A DNA stretch of 64,000 bases from Chitinophaga pinensis (GCA_945901065.1 CAMDKI010000009.1:78815-142814); one strand, 5' to 3'; positions 17,571 through 28,256 are shown, counted from the first letter of the stretch. The notes: generated by a model from the letters alone, not told the origin. A program made the numbers and translations.

Positions 17571-20500
17571 TTAATAGTGTACCAATACCGATCCCTTCAA
17601 TACTTTATCCGTGTCCGTTATATCTGGCACACGCACAATATAGAAGTAGGTACCTGGCGAAACCCGTTCTCCGTTGTAGTACCCATCCCAGCCATCAAAA
17701 CCATTATAAAGCTCTTGGCCCCAACGGTTGATAATTACCAGTTCAAAACCTTTCAAGAAGTCGTCGTTGCGTCCATCGCCATTCGGGGTAAAGGCATTAG
17801 GTAGGTCGGTAACCCTAACCGTCAATTCCACTTCATTGCCTACACAGCCTCCATCAGTTACAATTACCGAAACAACATCTCCATCGTTGAAAGCACTGCT
17901 GCCCCATGTGTTGATGCTATCCAATTGCACCGAAGTACCGTTCAAGAAAAACTCGTACCTAGTATAGTCACTCGGCTCTACGGTTACAATAAGGGCTTGG
18001 TTAATAAAAATGCTGTTGTCAGGGGCATCGCTGGTTAATGTTGCAGTAGGCAATTGCGCCACATTTACCGTAACTGCCACCCTGCCCGTTAAACTACCGC
18101 AGCCGTTTGCGTTGGTAGCTTCAGCATAAAAGGTGGTGGTGTTGGTCAATGCGCCAGTGTTCAGGGTATTACCCGAACCTAATAACGTGCCGCCAGTTGC
18201 AGCATTCCACCAAGTAATAGTTGAGTTGGAAGAAGTTGCGGTAAGCGTTGCGCTTTCGTTGTAACAAACCCCGCCATTGCTGCCAGTTACAACTGGCGCT
18301 GCGGGTGCAGGAGCTACCACAATAGTAACTGGAACACGGCCACCACTATAGCGACAACCCAAATCGTTGATTACCTCTACATAGTAAGTAGTAGTTACAA
18401 TAGGGCTAACGGTTAGTGGTGAAACACCCAATGAACTGCCGCCTGTTTGTGCGCTAAATATGTTGTAAGTAATAGCCCCACCCGTTGAACCGGTTGCCGT
18501 AATAGTTGCCGATTCGCCTTCGCAAATGGTATCGCCACTGGTAATAATGCTAGGTGCTGTTGGGCTGGCATTAACGGTTACATCAACGGTTTGGGCAGTT
18601 GAGTTCCCACAGGCATTGGTAGCTATTACAATTACTTGATAAGGGCCACCGCTGGTAGTCCAGTTTACGGTAATGCTATTGCTACCTTGTCCGGTGGCAA
18701 TGGTACCGCCGCCGCTCAATGTCCAAGTATAGCCTGTTGCATTGGTTACTGCTCCTATGTTGTAAGGCTCAGCACCTGGGCAAACACTAGCAACCCCAGT
18801 TATGCTACCCGGTTGAGCGGGTGCACCTGGAGTAATGGTAACATTTAGGGTTGATGCAGTGCTAGTGCCGCAAGAATTGGTGGCAGTTACCGAAACCGTA
18901 TAGTTGCCCGGAGTTCCTGTCCAATCGATAGTAGCATTGGTGGTACCTTGGCCCGATACTATGGTGCCTCCGCCACTTATACTCCAAGTGTAGTTAGTGG
19001 CATTGGTTACGCTGGCTATAGTATATGCCACGCCATTGGTATTTTGGCAAACACTGTTAGTACCTGCAATGGCACCAGGCGTAGCTGGTGGGCCAGGTTG
19101 CACGGTTACGTTGTAAGTTGCTGCCAAAGCACTGCTTCCGCAAGCATTGGTGGCGTTTACGCTAAGCGTATATGGTCCGCCAGATGTGGTCCAGTTAACC
19201 GCCACTGCAGCAGTGCCTTGACCACTAGTGATGGTTCCACCACCGCTCAATGTCCAAGTATAGCCTGTTGCATTAGATACCGAGCTAATGGAATAATTTT
19301 CGGTGCTTGGGCAAGGGTTGTTGTTGCCAGTAACGGTAGCTGCACCCAGCACTGGTGGGCCATCTACGGTTACATCAAAAGTATTGGATGTGCCGTTGCC
19401 ACAAGCGTTTGAAGGGGTAACCTCAATGGTATAAGGGCCGCCAGTTGTTGTCCAATTGATAATAATGGTTCCAGTGCCTTGTCCCGTTTGAATGGTACCA
19501 CCACCGCTAACCGTCCAAGTGTAATCGCTTGCGCCAGTAACACCACCAACGGTATAGGTTTGTGGGCCTGGGCAAGGCAAATCATTACCTGAAATAGTTG
19601 GAGTGCCTGTTGGTGCACCTGGGGTTAAGTTAACCTGTACCGATGAGGCGGTACTGCTGCCACACTGGTTTTCAGCAGTTACCGAAACGGTGTACGTACC
19701 AGAGGCCGAAGCCCAAGTAACATCAATGCTTTCGGTACCTTGCCCGCTGGTGATAGTGCCAGCAGCACCTACTGTCCAGGTATAGCCAGTTGCCCCCGGT
19801 ATAGTAGGTATGCTATAAGTTACCGAACCAGGGCATACACCCAACGGACCAGTTATATTGCCTGGTGTTGGTGGGCTTGCAGGCAATACGGATACGCTAT
19901 AGGTAGTAGCACTGCTACTACCACATTGGTTTTGGGCTGTAACTGAAACCGTCCAAGTTCCGGCTGTTGTCCAGTTAATACTTACCGTTTGGTTGCCATT
20001 GGTTGCAATGGTGCCTCCGCCGCTTACGCTCCAAGTATATCCAGAAGCTCCTGCTACTGCCGCTGCGGTATAGGTTTCGCTGCCAAAACAAACAGGCGTA
20101 TTTCCTGTAATGCTGGCAGGTGCCGCAGGATTAGCTGGTAATACGGTTACTTGTAAATCAGATGAACTACTGCTGCCACAAATATTGGTAGCTACTACGG
20201 TTACAGTATAGGGTCCACCGGGGGTTGCCCAGTTAACAGCAATACTGTTGGTACCTTGCCCGCTAGTTATGCTACCACCATTGCTTACCGCCCAAGTATA
20301 GCCTGTGGCACCTGCCACAGTTGCAATACTATACAATTGGCTACCTGCACAAACGCTAGCTAAACCAGTTATAGCTCCTGGAACCGAAGGAACCGATTGA
20401 GAAACGGTAACCGAAGTAGTAGCCGCGCTGCTAGTGCCACAAGCATTGGTAGCAGTAACCGATACAGTATGCGTGCCTGATGTGGTCCAGTTTACGGTAA

Positions 20501-23078
20501 AGCTGGTGCTATTGGCACCTGATACTACCGAACCGCCACCACTAATGCTCCAAGTATAGCTATCGGCGCCTGCAACTGGTGGTATAGTATAGGTTTGGTT
20601 GCCCGTGCATGCAGTATTAGTGCCTGTTATTGGGCCTGGGGTTATAGGTGGCGCGCCGGCAACGGTTACGGTTATTGGCGTAGCATTTACGCTTCCACAG
20701 CCGTTTGAAGCAGTGATAGATACATTGTAAGTACCTGCAGAAGTCCAGTTAATAGTTGCGTTGCGCGTACCTTGACCACCAGTAATGCTGCCGCCACTGC
20801 TTACGCTCCATGTGTAAGTAGTAGCACCTGGTACTACTGGCACACTATAAGGTTGGCTACCCACGCACACATTGGTAAGGCCGGTAATGGCACCAATAGT
20901 AGTTGGTGGACCAGCTTGAACGTTTACTTGCAAAGTTTGTGCAGCACTGGTTCCGCAGCTGTTGGTGGCAGTTACCGATATGGTGTAAGGACCGCCTGAT
21001 GTTGTCCAGCTTACGCTAGCCGATGTACCGCTGCCAGTTATAGTGCCTCCGCCACTTACGCTCCAAGTATAACTTGTTGCATTGGTTACTGCGGCTATAG
21101 TGTAGCTTTCGGTTCCTGGGCATGGATTTGTGTTGCCCGTAATTGCACCGGGTTGCGCTGGTTGAGGATTGCTTACGGTAACTGATAGCGTTCGCACAGG
21201 GCTGGTACCGCAACTATTGGTTGCAGTTACCGACACGGTATAAGTGCCCGGTGTGGTCCAGTTTACAGAGGCGGAAGTTCCGCTACCCGAAATAGTGCCA
21301 CCTCCGCTTACGCTCCAAGTATAGCTGCTAGCATTGGTTACGGCACCAATAGTATAAGTTTGGCTACCAGGGCAAGCAGGGCTTGGGCCGCTAATAGTGC
21401 CCGGTTGCAACGGAGCAGCTGGCAAAACCGTAATAGTAACGGAAGGGCGGGTTGCACTTACGCAACCGGGGTTAGCCGTGTCCTCAGTTTCTACATAATA
21501 GGTAGTAGTTATGATTGGGCTAACGGTGAGTGGTGTGGTTCCTAATAAAGTACCACCCGTTGATGCTGTATATACTTTATATACCACGTTGCTACTTGTA
21601 CCACTGGCATTTATTTGACTTGAACCTCCCGGGCAGAAGTTGTTGTTGGTAGCCGTTACGCTATTGGCAGCCTCTGGGCGGTTGCAAATAATAGTGCGGC
21701 ATGCAACAGCCGATGTGGTGCTGGGTGTGGTAATAACCATGGTCAATGCACTTGCCGAAACAGCAGTGGTTGTGATAGGGGTAAAACTCGATAAGCCGGG
21801 CGTAAAACTTGCCCTAGATAGGTTTAAATTAGCCTCTGGACAACCCGTGTTATTGAGCAAACCGTTCTTATCTGCTTTAATCAATTCATAATCATATCCG
21901 CCACTTCCGCCAGAGCCAAAGCCTGTCGAAATCATCATATACGATGAGTCGGCAGCCTGAATGCCCTCTGGCAAAAGTGAGATGCTTAAAAAGGATGTAG
22001 AGGTAGGTGAGTAGTATTTCTGGAAAATCAAACTACCATTGGAAGGATTGATTTTAAGGATAAACGCTGAAAAAACAGGCGGAACATTGAAACCAATATA
22101 AGTACCAAACATCGCATAATTGCCGTCATTGGTTTGCACAATATCGGTGCCGAAAGCTTGATCAAAACTCAAGAAACCGAAGGAATATCTGCTTCCAGCC
22201 GTAACGCTGCCTGCCGAACTCATTCGAATATAATAGGGCCTGCCGTTATCACCACCTGAGATAAGCACCTCGCTTCCACTCAACGCTCTAATAGAAGAGC
22301 CATCTTGGCTATTACCCCCACCGTAACGATACGACCATTGGCGAGCACCCGATGTGTTTGTTTTGATAACCACCGCATCGGTAGGTCCATCGTTGCCACT
22401 CTCGTTCACAGAACCCGTAAAAATGTAACCATCCGATACTTCAGCTACATCAACCAACGAATGGTCGTCAACAAAGGCTGTGGTATAGAAAAACACATTG
22501 CCCCACTGTAAAGTACCGCTTGAGTTAACCTTTATACAGTACATATTGGTTGAGTCTTGCCTAACCAACGCACCTGCTCCATCAGGGTCAGCACCGGTAA
22601 TGCTGCCAGCTACTACAAAACCGCCATCGGAAGTAGGTAAAACCCTATTACCAAAACTGCTAGTATTGGCTACTTGGTAGGTATTGGCCCACGTAACATT
22701 GCCAGCGGCATCGGTGCGCATCAACATCAAATCAGAGCCATTGGAGCCGGTAATGATGTACCCGCCCGAAGCTACCCGTTTAATATCTTGAAAATCGGTT
22801 GCTACCGATAGCGAATTATAGCGCTTTGACCATACCACAGTACCAATGTTGTTTACCTCAGTAAGGGTTCCAGATATTGGTATAAAACTGGTATTGGTGC
22901 CCGCAAACACCACGTTGCCCGATGAAGCTTGTACTAAGCCTCCTGGTAAATCAAACAGTGAAATATCGTAGTTGATGCGGTAAGTGGTTTGCTGGGCATG
23001 CAATGCAAAAGTGCACAACATTAGTAACGGCAGTACCCATGTTGCAAAGCCTCGTTGATAATAATGGGCCATTTTCAT
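17571..23078 (-). CDS. Giant PKD-repeat surface adhesin with T9SS type B sorting domain
   Basis: 1835 residues. Signal peptide (about 1-29), then a beta-propeller-like region with repeated GGYIITGS, GGFVVAGS and YIFTGS turns (about 35-400). An Ig-like domain precedes eleven PKD-like repeats of about 86 residues (about 555-1506), each following ITG-C-G-YTI-ATGYTWSVSGGG-VNWTT-VSVTATN-CG. Two more Ig-like domains and a linker precede the C-terminal LPNAFTPNGDGRND, IINRWGQELY, GWDG and KGSVLVHY block (about 1756-1835), the gliding-motility-associated T9SS type B signal. Such proteins are long flexible adhesins (SprB-like). Two starts six bases apart are equally possible. Adjacent PorP and OmpA proteins are its likely export and anchoring partners. 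Confidence 0.92.
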   Translation of the reverse strand: MKMAHYYQRGFATWVLPLLMLCTFALHAQQTTYRINYDISLFDLPGGLVQASSGNVVFAGTNTSFIPISGTLTEVNNIGTVVWSKRYNSLSVATDFQDIKRVASGGYIITGSNGSDLMLMRTDAAGNVTWANTYQVANTSSFGNRVLPTSDGGFVVAGSITGADPDGAGALVRQDSTNMYCIKVNSSGTLQWGNVFFYTTAFVDDHSLVDVAEVSDGYIFTGSVNESGNDGPTDAVVIKTNTSGARQWSYRYGGGNSQDGSSIRALSGSEVLISGGDNGRPYYIRMSSAGSVTAGSRYSFGFLSFDQAFGTDIVQTNDGNYAMFGTYIGFNVPPVFSAFILKINPSNGSLIFQKYYSPTSTSFLSISLLPEGIQAADSSYMMISTGFGSGGSGGYDYELIKADKNGLLNNTGCPEANLNLSRASFTPGLSSFTPITTTAVSASALTMVITTPSTTSAVACRTIICNRPEAANSVTATNNNFCPGGSSQINASGTSSNVVYKVYTASTGGTLLGTTPLTVSPIITTTYYVETEDTANPGCVSATRPSVTITVLPAAPLQPGTISGPSPACPGSQTYTIGAVTNASSYTWSVSGGGTISGSGTSASVNWTTPGTYTVSVTATNSCGTSPVRTLSVTVSNPQPAQPGAITGNTNPCPGTESYTIAAVTNATSYTWSVSGGGTITGSGTSASVSWTTSGGPYTISVTATNSCGTSAAQTLQVNVQAGPPTTIGAITGLTNVCVGSQPYSVPVVPGATTYTWSVSSGGSITGGQGTRNATINWTSAGTYNVSITASNGCGSVNATPITVTVAGAPPITPGPITGTNTACTGNQTYTIPPVAGADSYTWSISGGGSVVSGANSTSFTVNWTTSGTHTVSVTATNACGTSSAATTSVTVSQSVPSVPGAITGLASVCAGSQLYSIATVAGATGYTWAVSNGGSITSGQGTNSIAVNWATPGGPYTVTVVATNICGSSSSSDLQVTVLPANPAAPASITGNTPVCFGSETYTAAAVAGASGYTWSVSGGGTIATNGNQTVSINWTTAGTWTVSVTAQNQCGSSSATTYSVSVLPASPPTPGNITGPLGVCPGSVTYSIPTIPGATGYTWTVGAAGTITSGQGTESIDVTWASASGTYTVSVTAENQCGSSTASSVQVNLTPGAPTGTPTISGNDLPCPGPQTYTVGGVTGASDYTWTVSGGGTIQTGQGTGTIIINWTTTGGPYTIEVTPSNACGNGTSNTFDVTVDGPPVLGAATVTGNNNPCPSTENYSISSVSNATGYTWTLSGGGTITSGQGTAAVAVNWTTSGGPYTLSVNATNACGSSALAATYNVTVQPGPPATPGAIAGTNSVCQNTNGVAYTIASVTNATNYTWSISGGGTIVSGQGTTNATIDWTGTPGNYTVSVTATNSCGTSTASTLNVTITPGAPAQPGSITGVASVCPGAEPYNIGAVTNATGYTWTLSGGGTIATGQGSNSITVNWTTSGGPYQVIVIATNACGNSTAQTVDVTVNASPTAPSIITSGDTICEGESATITATGSTGGAITYNIFSAQTGGSSLGVSPLTVSPIVTTTYYVEVINDLGCRYSGGRVPVTIVVAPAPAAPVVTGSNGGVCYNESATLTATSSNSTITWWNAATGGTLLGSGNTLNTGALTNTTTFYAEATNANGCGSLTGRVAVTVNVAQLPTATLTSDAPDNSIFINQALIVTVEPSDYTRYEFFLNGTSVQLDSINTWGSSAFNDGDVVSVIVTDGGCVGNEVELTVRVTDLPNAFTPNGDGRNDDFLKGFELVIINRWGQELYNGFDGWDGYYNGERVSPGTYFYIVRVPDITDTDKVLKGSVLVHY
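18560..21412. repeat. Eleven tandem PKD-like coding repeats (~260 bp each)
   Basis: In the PKD giant gene the unit of about 258-264 bp is repeated eleven times with high but not complete protein similarity. The most constant part encodes YTWSVSGGGT and VNWTT. Such arrays can expand or contract by recombination, and they are places where short-read assemblies fail. Confidence 0.85.
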
Positions 23079-23173
23079 AACCTGGTCTTGTGATTCTGGT
23101 TGGTTAGTTTAATTAGTTCAGTTGTTGCCATTCACTTATTCAAGGTCAGGGCATTGGTCGATGTTAAGTTAAA

Positions 23174-26100
23174 TTATTTTAGCAGCAATACACTACCTTT
23201 TGAGCGTTGTGCAGGTATTTGCAGGTTTAAAAACTCTACGTAAAGGTCCCATACATACACCCCGTCTTGCGCGTTAACGCCTTTGAGGGTTCCATCCCAA
23301 CCTTTGTTCATATCGTCGGTTTCAAACACCTTCTCTCCCCATCGGTCGTGCACCCTGAAAACAAGGCGTCTTACACCTTTATGGTATACATACAGTATGT
23401 CGTTTGTTCCATCAGCATTTGGGCTGAAAGCATTGGGCACAATGGCTATATATTCACCCGGCAAAACCGTAATGGTTACACTATCGGATGCGGTGCAACC
23501 CAATGCATCGGTATATACGAGCACATAGGTAGTGGTGCTATCCGGCGAAAGTGAAGTTGTTTGGCAATTGTCGCAAGCCAAATAATCGCTTGGGGTCCAT
23601 AAATAGCTACCGCCTGTCGAGCCGGTTACAGTGCCCGTAAGCTCCAACACACTTTCAAATTGAATGATTGTAGTGTCCTCACCTGCATCCACAGTAAATG
23701 GGGTCGCCACTGTTACCAAAATATCATCAGTAGCGGTGCAACCCCCAGCATTGGTGATGGTAACGCTATACGAGCCGCTAGCGGTAGCAGTAATACCTTG
23801 CGTAGTATCGCCCGTAGACCATATATAGGCACCTGCCAACCCGGCATCCAGGCTGATGGTTTGTCCATCGCATAGGTCTATATCATCGCCCAAGTTAACA
23901 CTCGGAGGAGCCGGATTGGTTAATGTAATGCTCAAGAAAGCCGAGCAATTCGACACATCAGTAACCGTAACATTATAAGTACCTGCACCGAGGTTTAGCA
24001 AGGTATCGGTACTCGCACCTGTCGACCATGTGGTAACATTTGGTGGAGTGCCACCCGCTACATTAATACCTACCCAGCCATCAGTGCCTCCAGGGCAGGT
24101 TGGGTTGAAGCTGCTTGGGGTAAGTACTAAAGTATTGTTCGCTTCATTTACAGTCACTAACAAAGTGGTATCGCAGCCGTTTACATCGCGTGCAATAACG
24201 GTATAGTTCCCACCGCCAACAGTAAATACATTGCTCGAACCAAAGCTGCCACCGTTTAAGTTGTATTCAAATGGGGCAGTTCCAGTGGCCGCGTCAACTG
24301 TTACGGTTATGCTGCCATCGGCAGTGCCACAACTGGCTGGGGTGGCAGTTGCCGAAGCCGATAAGCTACAACATACCGGGCCAGTGCCTATAACCACTTG
24401 CCCAGTTACAGAGCACCCGTTGGCATCTGTTACTGTTACCGTATAAGTGCCGGGTGCTAAGCCAGTAATGCTGGCGCCTGTAGCTAAGTTGCTCCAAGTG
24501 TAGGTTAACGGCGCGGCACCACCAGCAGCAGTTACAGTTGCGGTGCCATTGCCAGCACCTGCACATGCTTCATCGGTGCCCGATATATTGCTAATAACAG
24601 GCGAACCAGCATTGCTAATGGTAATAGTGCTATCCAGTTGGCAGTTGGGTTGGCCGTTGTCAGTTACGGTTACGGTATACGTTCCAGCTGCTAGGTTATT
24701 AATTAATGCAGTAGATGCACCGTTGCTCCAGATATTGATAAACGGACCGGTGCCCGATACATTCGTTACCTCAATTGAGCCATTGTTTTGGCCACAGCTA
24801 GGGTCAATTACATCCAAATCGAATGCTAGATTACAGCAGTTTGGCCCCGCAGGTACGGCAATAAATCCTGAAACTTGGCAACCTAATGCATCTGTTACGG
24901 TCACGTTGTAAGTGCCCGGTGCAAGACCCGTTAAATCCTCCGTGGTTGCTGTATTGCTCCAACCAAAAACATAACCGCCTGCTCCACCACTTACGGTTAA
25001 ATCTACAGTGCCATCATCATTACCCAAACAAGTTTCGGCAGTGGCTACTATATTATCAATTACCGGTGCATTAGGGTTACTCAACGATACAGTAGTATCC
25101 AACTGGCAGTTAGGGTAGGTGTTGTCGGTAATGGTAACGCTATAAGTTCCGGCACCAACGTTCAACAAATTTTGACCTGAAGAGTTATCGCTCCAAAGGA
25201 AAGTATAACTGCCCGAGCCGCCCAAGTTGGTAATATTTATCGAGCCATCGGTGTTACCGCAAGTTGGATTAGTGGTAGCAATGGTATAGCTCAAGTTACA
25301 ACAGTTTGGCCCCGCTGCAACCACCACATTCGATACCGCTTGGCAACCCACTCCGTCAGTTACCGTTACGCTATAACTACCGGGTACAAGTGCGGTAGCA
25401 GTTGCTGTAGCCTGAGCTGGGGTTGTGTTCCAGTTGTAAGTTAAGGCTCCGGTACCACCTAAAGCAGTTACTGTTGCCGTGCCATCGCCGTCGCCTAAGC
25501 AAGTTTCAGCAGTACTGGCAATGTTACTAATAGTTGGTGCATTGGCGCTACTCAAAGTAATGGTAGTATCGCGGTTACAACCTTGTGTAACGTCGGTAAC
25601 GGTTACGCTGTAGGTACCTGCACCAATATTTGTAAGAGTATTGGTAGCACTTACGCCACCTGTCCAAGCATATGTGTAGTTGCCACTTCCAGTGGTTACA
25701 TTTATGGTTATGCTTCCATTGCTAGCGCCACAAGTAGGGCTTGCAGTGCTTGCCGAAATAGCCAAGTTACAACAAGGCGGGCCTGCAGCTACACTTGTGC
25801 TACCTGTAACAGAGCAGCCGCTCGCGTCAGTTACCGTTACGGTATAGTTGCCATCGGCAAGGTTATTGATGTTGGCACCCGTATTAGCTGGTGTCCAAGC
25901 ATAAGTAAGTGCTCCGGTTCCGCCACTGGCGTTTACCGCAATACTGCCATCATTAAACCCAGCACAGGTTTCGGCGGTTGGGGTAATGCTGTTTATTACT
26001 GGCGAATTTGGAGAAGTTAGGGTAATAGTGGTATCCCTAAAACAGGTAGGCTGACCAGTATCGGTTATCCTTACGGTATAGGTGCCAGCGGTTAATCCGG

Positions 26101-27820
26101 TACGCGATGCACCTAATACACCGCCAGGCGTCCAAGTATAAGTATACGGACCTGTGCCCTGCGTTACGTTAATATTGATAGCGCCATTGCTAGCGCCACA
26201 AGCCGGGTTGGTAGCCGTGGCACCAATGGTTAGGTTGCAGCAACTAGGTAACACCGTAACGGTTACTTGGTCGGTAACGGTTACACAACCTGCTGTATCG
26301 CTGGCGCTAAGGGTATAGGTAGTTGTACCCGTTGGGCAAACTTGCGGGGTGAGGGTAGTTGAGCCCGTCATGTTGGTGGTGGGACTCCAGGTTATATCAG
26401 CAGGGTAGCTTATTTCTGGGTCGTTAAAAGTAATACGCCAGTTGTTAAAAAATCCTGTACCAAAAGCAGCCCCAGGTAAACTTACCCTCAACTTCCATAC
26501 ACCATTGGAGGTACAACCATTTAAGTTTGTAAAAGGCTGGTTGGGGCTAAAGCTTCCAGTGTATGGCGGGGAGCCTGTAGTTATTGCAGGTGCAGCTGGC
26601 ACAAAACACAAATTAGATAAGGTATTGCCTTGGGTTATAATATTTTGAGGCAAAAGCAACAAAACGGTGCCGTCAGGGCAAATTAGCTCAAAACGCAGAT
26701 TTCGGGCAGTTATGGTTACAGGTACTGGCGGAAAAACACTAAAATCCAACCCAGTACCAAAGTATGTGAGCGAACCGATGCAAACCGATTGTATAACAAC
26801 CGGATTGATAGTAAGATTATTGAGCCCAGTTACGTTAATGTTAATCTCTGCTGGGCTACCTGGTGCTATCACCTGAAACTCATTGTTTGAATAAGTAGGC
26901 GTTTGCTGAGGGCTTTTTATCACTTTAGCCGTCGCATTCAAGTTGGCACATGTGCTCGGGCAAATGCTGGTATCGTTGCCAGCGTTAATGTCAATGGTTG
27001 GGTTTACCACTGTAAGCCTAACTGTATCTCGGCAGGTAGTAGTGCCATTAGTCATCAGCACAAAATAATCGGTAGTGGTTTGTGGGCAAACCCTGTTAGG
27101 GCTTGCACCACCAGAGTTGCCTTGTCCATAAGAATAACCATCGTGCTGCCAAGTAATATTGTAGGTTGGGTCGTTGTAATAAATAGCCACGTTATCTATG
27201 CCCCAGTGGTCAAAATCAGCACCCGAATCAGCATCTTGAAAAAAGCGAATTTGGGTATTAGGGCCCAGGGCGGCTGGGGGCAATTGAAAACACCAGTTGT
27301 TCCAATTCACCAAAGTTGGGTCATTGCCTCCATTAGGATCAAAATAGAAAATGGTCGTCCATGTAGCGCCGCCATTGGTAGAATATTGCAAAAATACGCC
27401 CTCTTGCGGCTCATCGGGTCCTTCGCAGGGTGCAGCGCCCCCTTGTTCGGCAAATAGCATATCAAAACAAACCGTAGCACCCGAGGTAGCAGTGGTAAAG
27501 TTATAAGATTGCGTAACCAACGAGCGCGGCACTGCCGATGCACTACCCATCCATAAATGGGTGGTGCCATTTACCCCACCCGGACTGCAGGGGTTGGTAA
27601 AGGTTGCTTGCTGGGTAAAGGCCCAGCCCGAAGGGCTGCCGCTATTGAACGTTTCGTTGAACACCTGCTGGCCTTGTCCACGACCAAAAGCAGTAAGCAC
27701 AGCGCAGTCGCCACAAACACTATTACTGGGCGAAATAGATGCAGTAACCTCGCACTGGCCAAAAAGCTGCGTGCACCCAGCAAAAATTAATGAAACGAGA
27801 ATTATGATTCTTGAAGCCAT
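23174..27820 (-). CDS. SprB-repeat giant surface protein with P-domain and T9SS type B sorting domain
   Basis: 1548 residues. After a signal peptide a reelin-like/CUB-like beta domain is visible (FNETFNSGSPSGWAF, VFLQYSTNGGATWTTIFYF, FDHWGIDNVAIYY). A proprotein-convertase P-domain-like segment follows (NGVWKLRVSLPGAAFGTGFF, NNWRITFND). From about 523 to 1307 SprB repeats alternate: CCNL...NPTCG-NGSI units and AETC-G-DGT units (for example TYTWSNLATGASITGLAPGT), then an Ig-like stretch. PNAFSPNADGTNDILYV, VHDRWGEKVF and KGWDGTLKG form the T9SS type B C-terminal signal. SprB is the F. johnsoniae gliding adhesin; here a surface adhesin role is likely but gliding cannot be inferred. It is the second gene of the operon, 95 bp before the PKD giant. 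Confidence 0.92.
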   Translation of the reverse strand: MASRIIILVSLIFAGCTQLFGQCEVTASISPSNSVCGDCAVLTAFGRGQGQQVFNETFNSGSPSGWAFTQQATFTNPCSPGGVNGTTHLWMGSASAVPRSLVTQSYNFTTATSGATVCFDMLFAEQGGAAPCEGPDEPQEGVFLQYSTNGGATWTTIFYFDPNGGNDPTLVNWNNWCFQLPPAALGPNTQIRFFQDADSGADFDHWGIDNVAIYYNDPTYNITWQHDGYSYGQGNSGGASPNRVCPQTTTDYFVLMTNGTTTCRDTVRLTVVNPTIDINAGNDTSICPSTCANLNATAKVIKSPQQTPTYSNNEFQVIAPGSPAEININVTGLNNLTINPVVIQSVCIGSLTYFGTGLDFSVFPPVPVTITARNLRFELICPDGTVLLLLPQNIITQGNTLSNLCFVPAAPAITTGSPPYTGSFSPNQPFTNLNGCTSNGVWKLRVSLPGAAFGTGFFNNWRITFNDPEISYPADITWSPTTNMTGSTTLTPQVCPTGTTTYTLSASDTAGCVTVTDQVTVTVLPSCCNLTIGATATNPACGASNGAININVTQGTGPYTYTWTPGGVLGASRTGLTAGTYTVRITDTGQPTCFRDTTITLTSPNSPVINSITPTAETCAGFNDGSIAVNASGGTGALTYAWTPANTGANINNLADGNYTVTVTDASGCSVTGSTSVAAGPPCCNLAISASTASPTCGASNGSITINVTTGSGNYTYAWTGGVSATNTLTNIGAGTYSVTVTDVTQGCNRDTTITLSSANAPTISNIASTAETCLGDGDGTATVTALGGTGALTYNWNTTPAQATATATALVPGSYSVTVTDGVGCQAVSNVVVAAGPNCCNLSYTIATTNPTCGNTDGSINITNLGGSGSYTFLWSDNSSGQNLLNVGAGTYSVTITDNTYPNCQLDTTVSLSNPNAPVIDNIVATAETCLGNDDGTVDLTVSGGAGGYVFGWSNTATTEDLTGLAPGTYNVTVTDALGCQVSGFIAVPAGPNCCNLAFDLDVIDPSCGQNNGSIEVTNVSGTGPFINIWSNGASTALINNLAAGTYTVTVTDNGQPNCQLDSTITISNAGSPVISNISGTDEACAGAGNGTATVTAAGGAAPLTYTWSNLATGASITGLAPGTYTVTVTDANGCSVTGQVVIGTGPVCCSLSASATATPASCGTADGSITVTVDAATGTAPFEYNLNGGSFGSSNVFTVGGGNYTVIARDVNGCDTTLLVTVNEANNTLVLTPSSFNPTCPGGTDGWVGINVAGGTPPNVTTWSTGASTDTLLNLGAGTYNVTVTDVSNCSAFLSITLTNPAPPSVNLGDDIDLCDGQTISLDAGLAGAYIWSTGDTTQGITATASGSYSVTITNAGGCTATDDILVTVATPFTVDAGEDTTIIQFESVLELTGTVTGSTGGSYLWTPSDYLACDNCQTTSLSPDSTTTYVLVYTDALGCTASDSVTITVLPGEYIAIVPNAFSPNADGTNDILYVYHKGVRRLVFRVHDRWGEKVFETDDMNKGWDGTLKGVNAQDGVYVWDLYVEFLNLQIPAQRSKGSVLLLK

Positions 27821-27833
27821 TGGTAGCAGTTTT

Positions 27834-28256
27834 TTAAGGTTGGGTCACTTTAATGTTCACCAATTCAAAAGAAGTCATTACTGATTGCGAAGTGCCGTCG
27901 AGCATTTTCACAAAAATGGCCAGCCTATTATCTTTTAGGCTGCAACTGCCTTCCAGTACTTCTGCGGGCTTCAAGGTAACTGCAAAGGTATTTTCGGCGC
28001 TGGGGGCAGCAGCCGGTTTGTTGTTGTACGATACTTTCTTTTGGCAACTTATTTGCTGGGTAGCCGCGGTAAGGTTTGTAAACCTAAAATGCACGTTCTG
28101 TTTGTGTATGCCGTCCTCGGGGCGGTGGCAATCGCTGTAGCGGTATTCGATGGCTACTTTCCCATCGTTATGCAGTGAGGTCCAATCGCCTTGGCCAAAT
28201 GCGGCAAAAGCAGTAGCAAATACCCCAATATAGAGGGTGAGTAGCAGTTTCAACAT
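27834..28256 (-). CDS. Small secreted protein of unknown function, first gene of the adhesin operon
   Basis: 140 residues with signal peptide (MLKLLLTLYIGVFATAFAAFGQ). The mature part has a beta-rich look with cysteines (YRYSDCHRPEDG, QISCQKKVSY, LEGSCSLKDN) and no motif I recognise. It starts 13 bp before the SprB-repeat giant and is thus probably translated from the same mRNA. Position suggests a role in the envelope assembly of the adhesins, such as a periplasmic or surface accessory factor, but this rests only on context. A possible promoter element lies upstream at 28318-28325. Confidence 0.7.
   Translation of the reverse strand: MLKLLLTLYIGVFATAFAAFGQGDWTSLHNDGKVAIEYRYSDCHRPEDGIHKQNVHFRFTNLTAATQQISCQKKVSYNNKPAAAPSAENTFAVTLKPAEVLEGSCSLKDNRLAIFVKMLDGTSQSVMTSFELVNIKVTQP

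Noticed and set aside
18560..21412. CRISPR-like regular spacing in the PKD gene
   Set aside because: The ~260-bp period is far too long and the unit is a protein domain repeat; no direct repeats with unique 30-40 bp spacers are seen.
26903..27457. 184-codon plus-strand open frame opposite the SprB-repeat gene
   Set aside because: Mirror of a repeat-rich coding region with T9SS type B signal; no start signal or family match.
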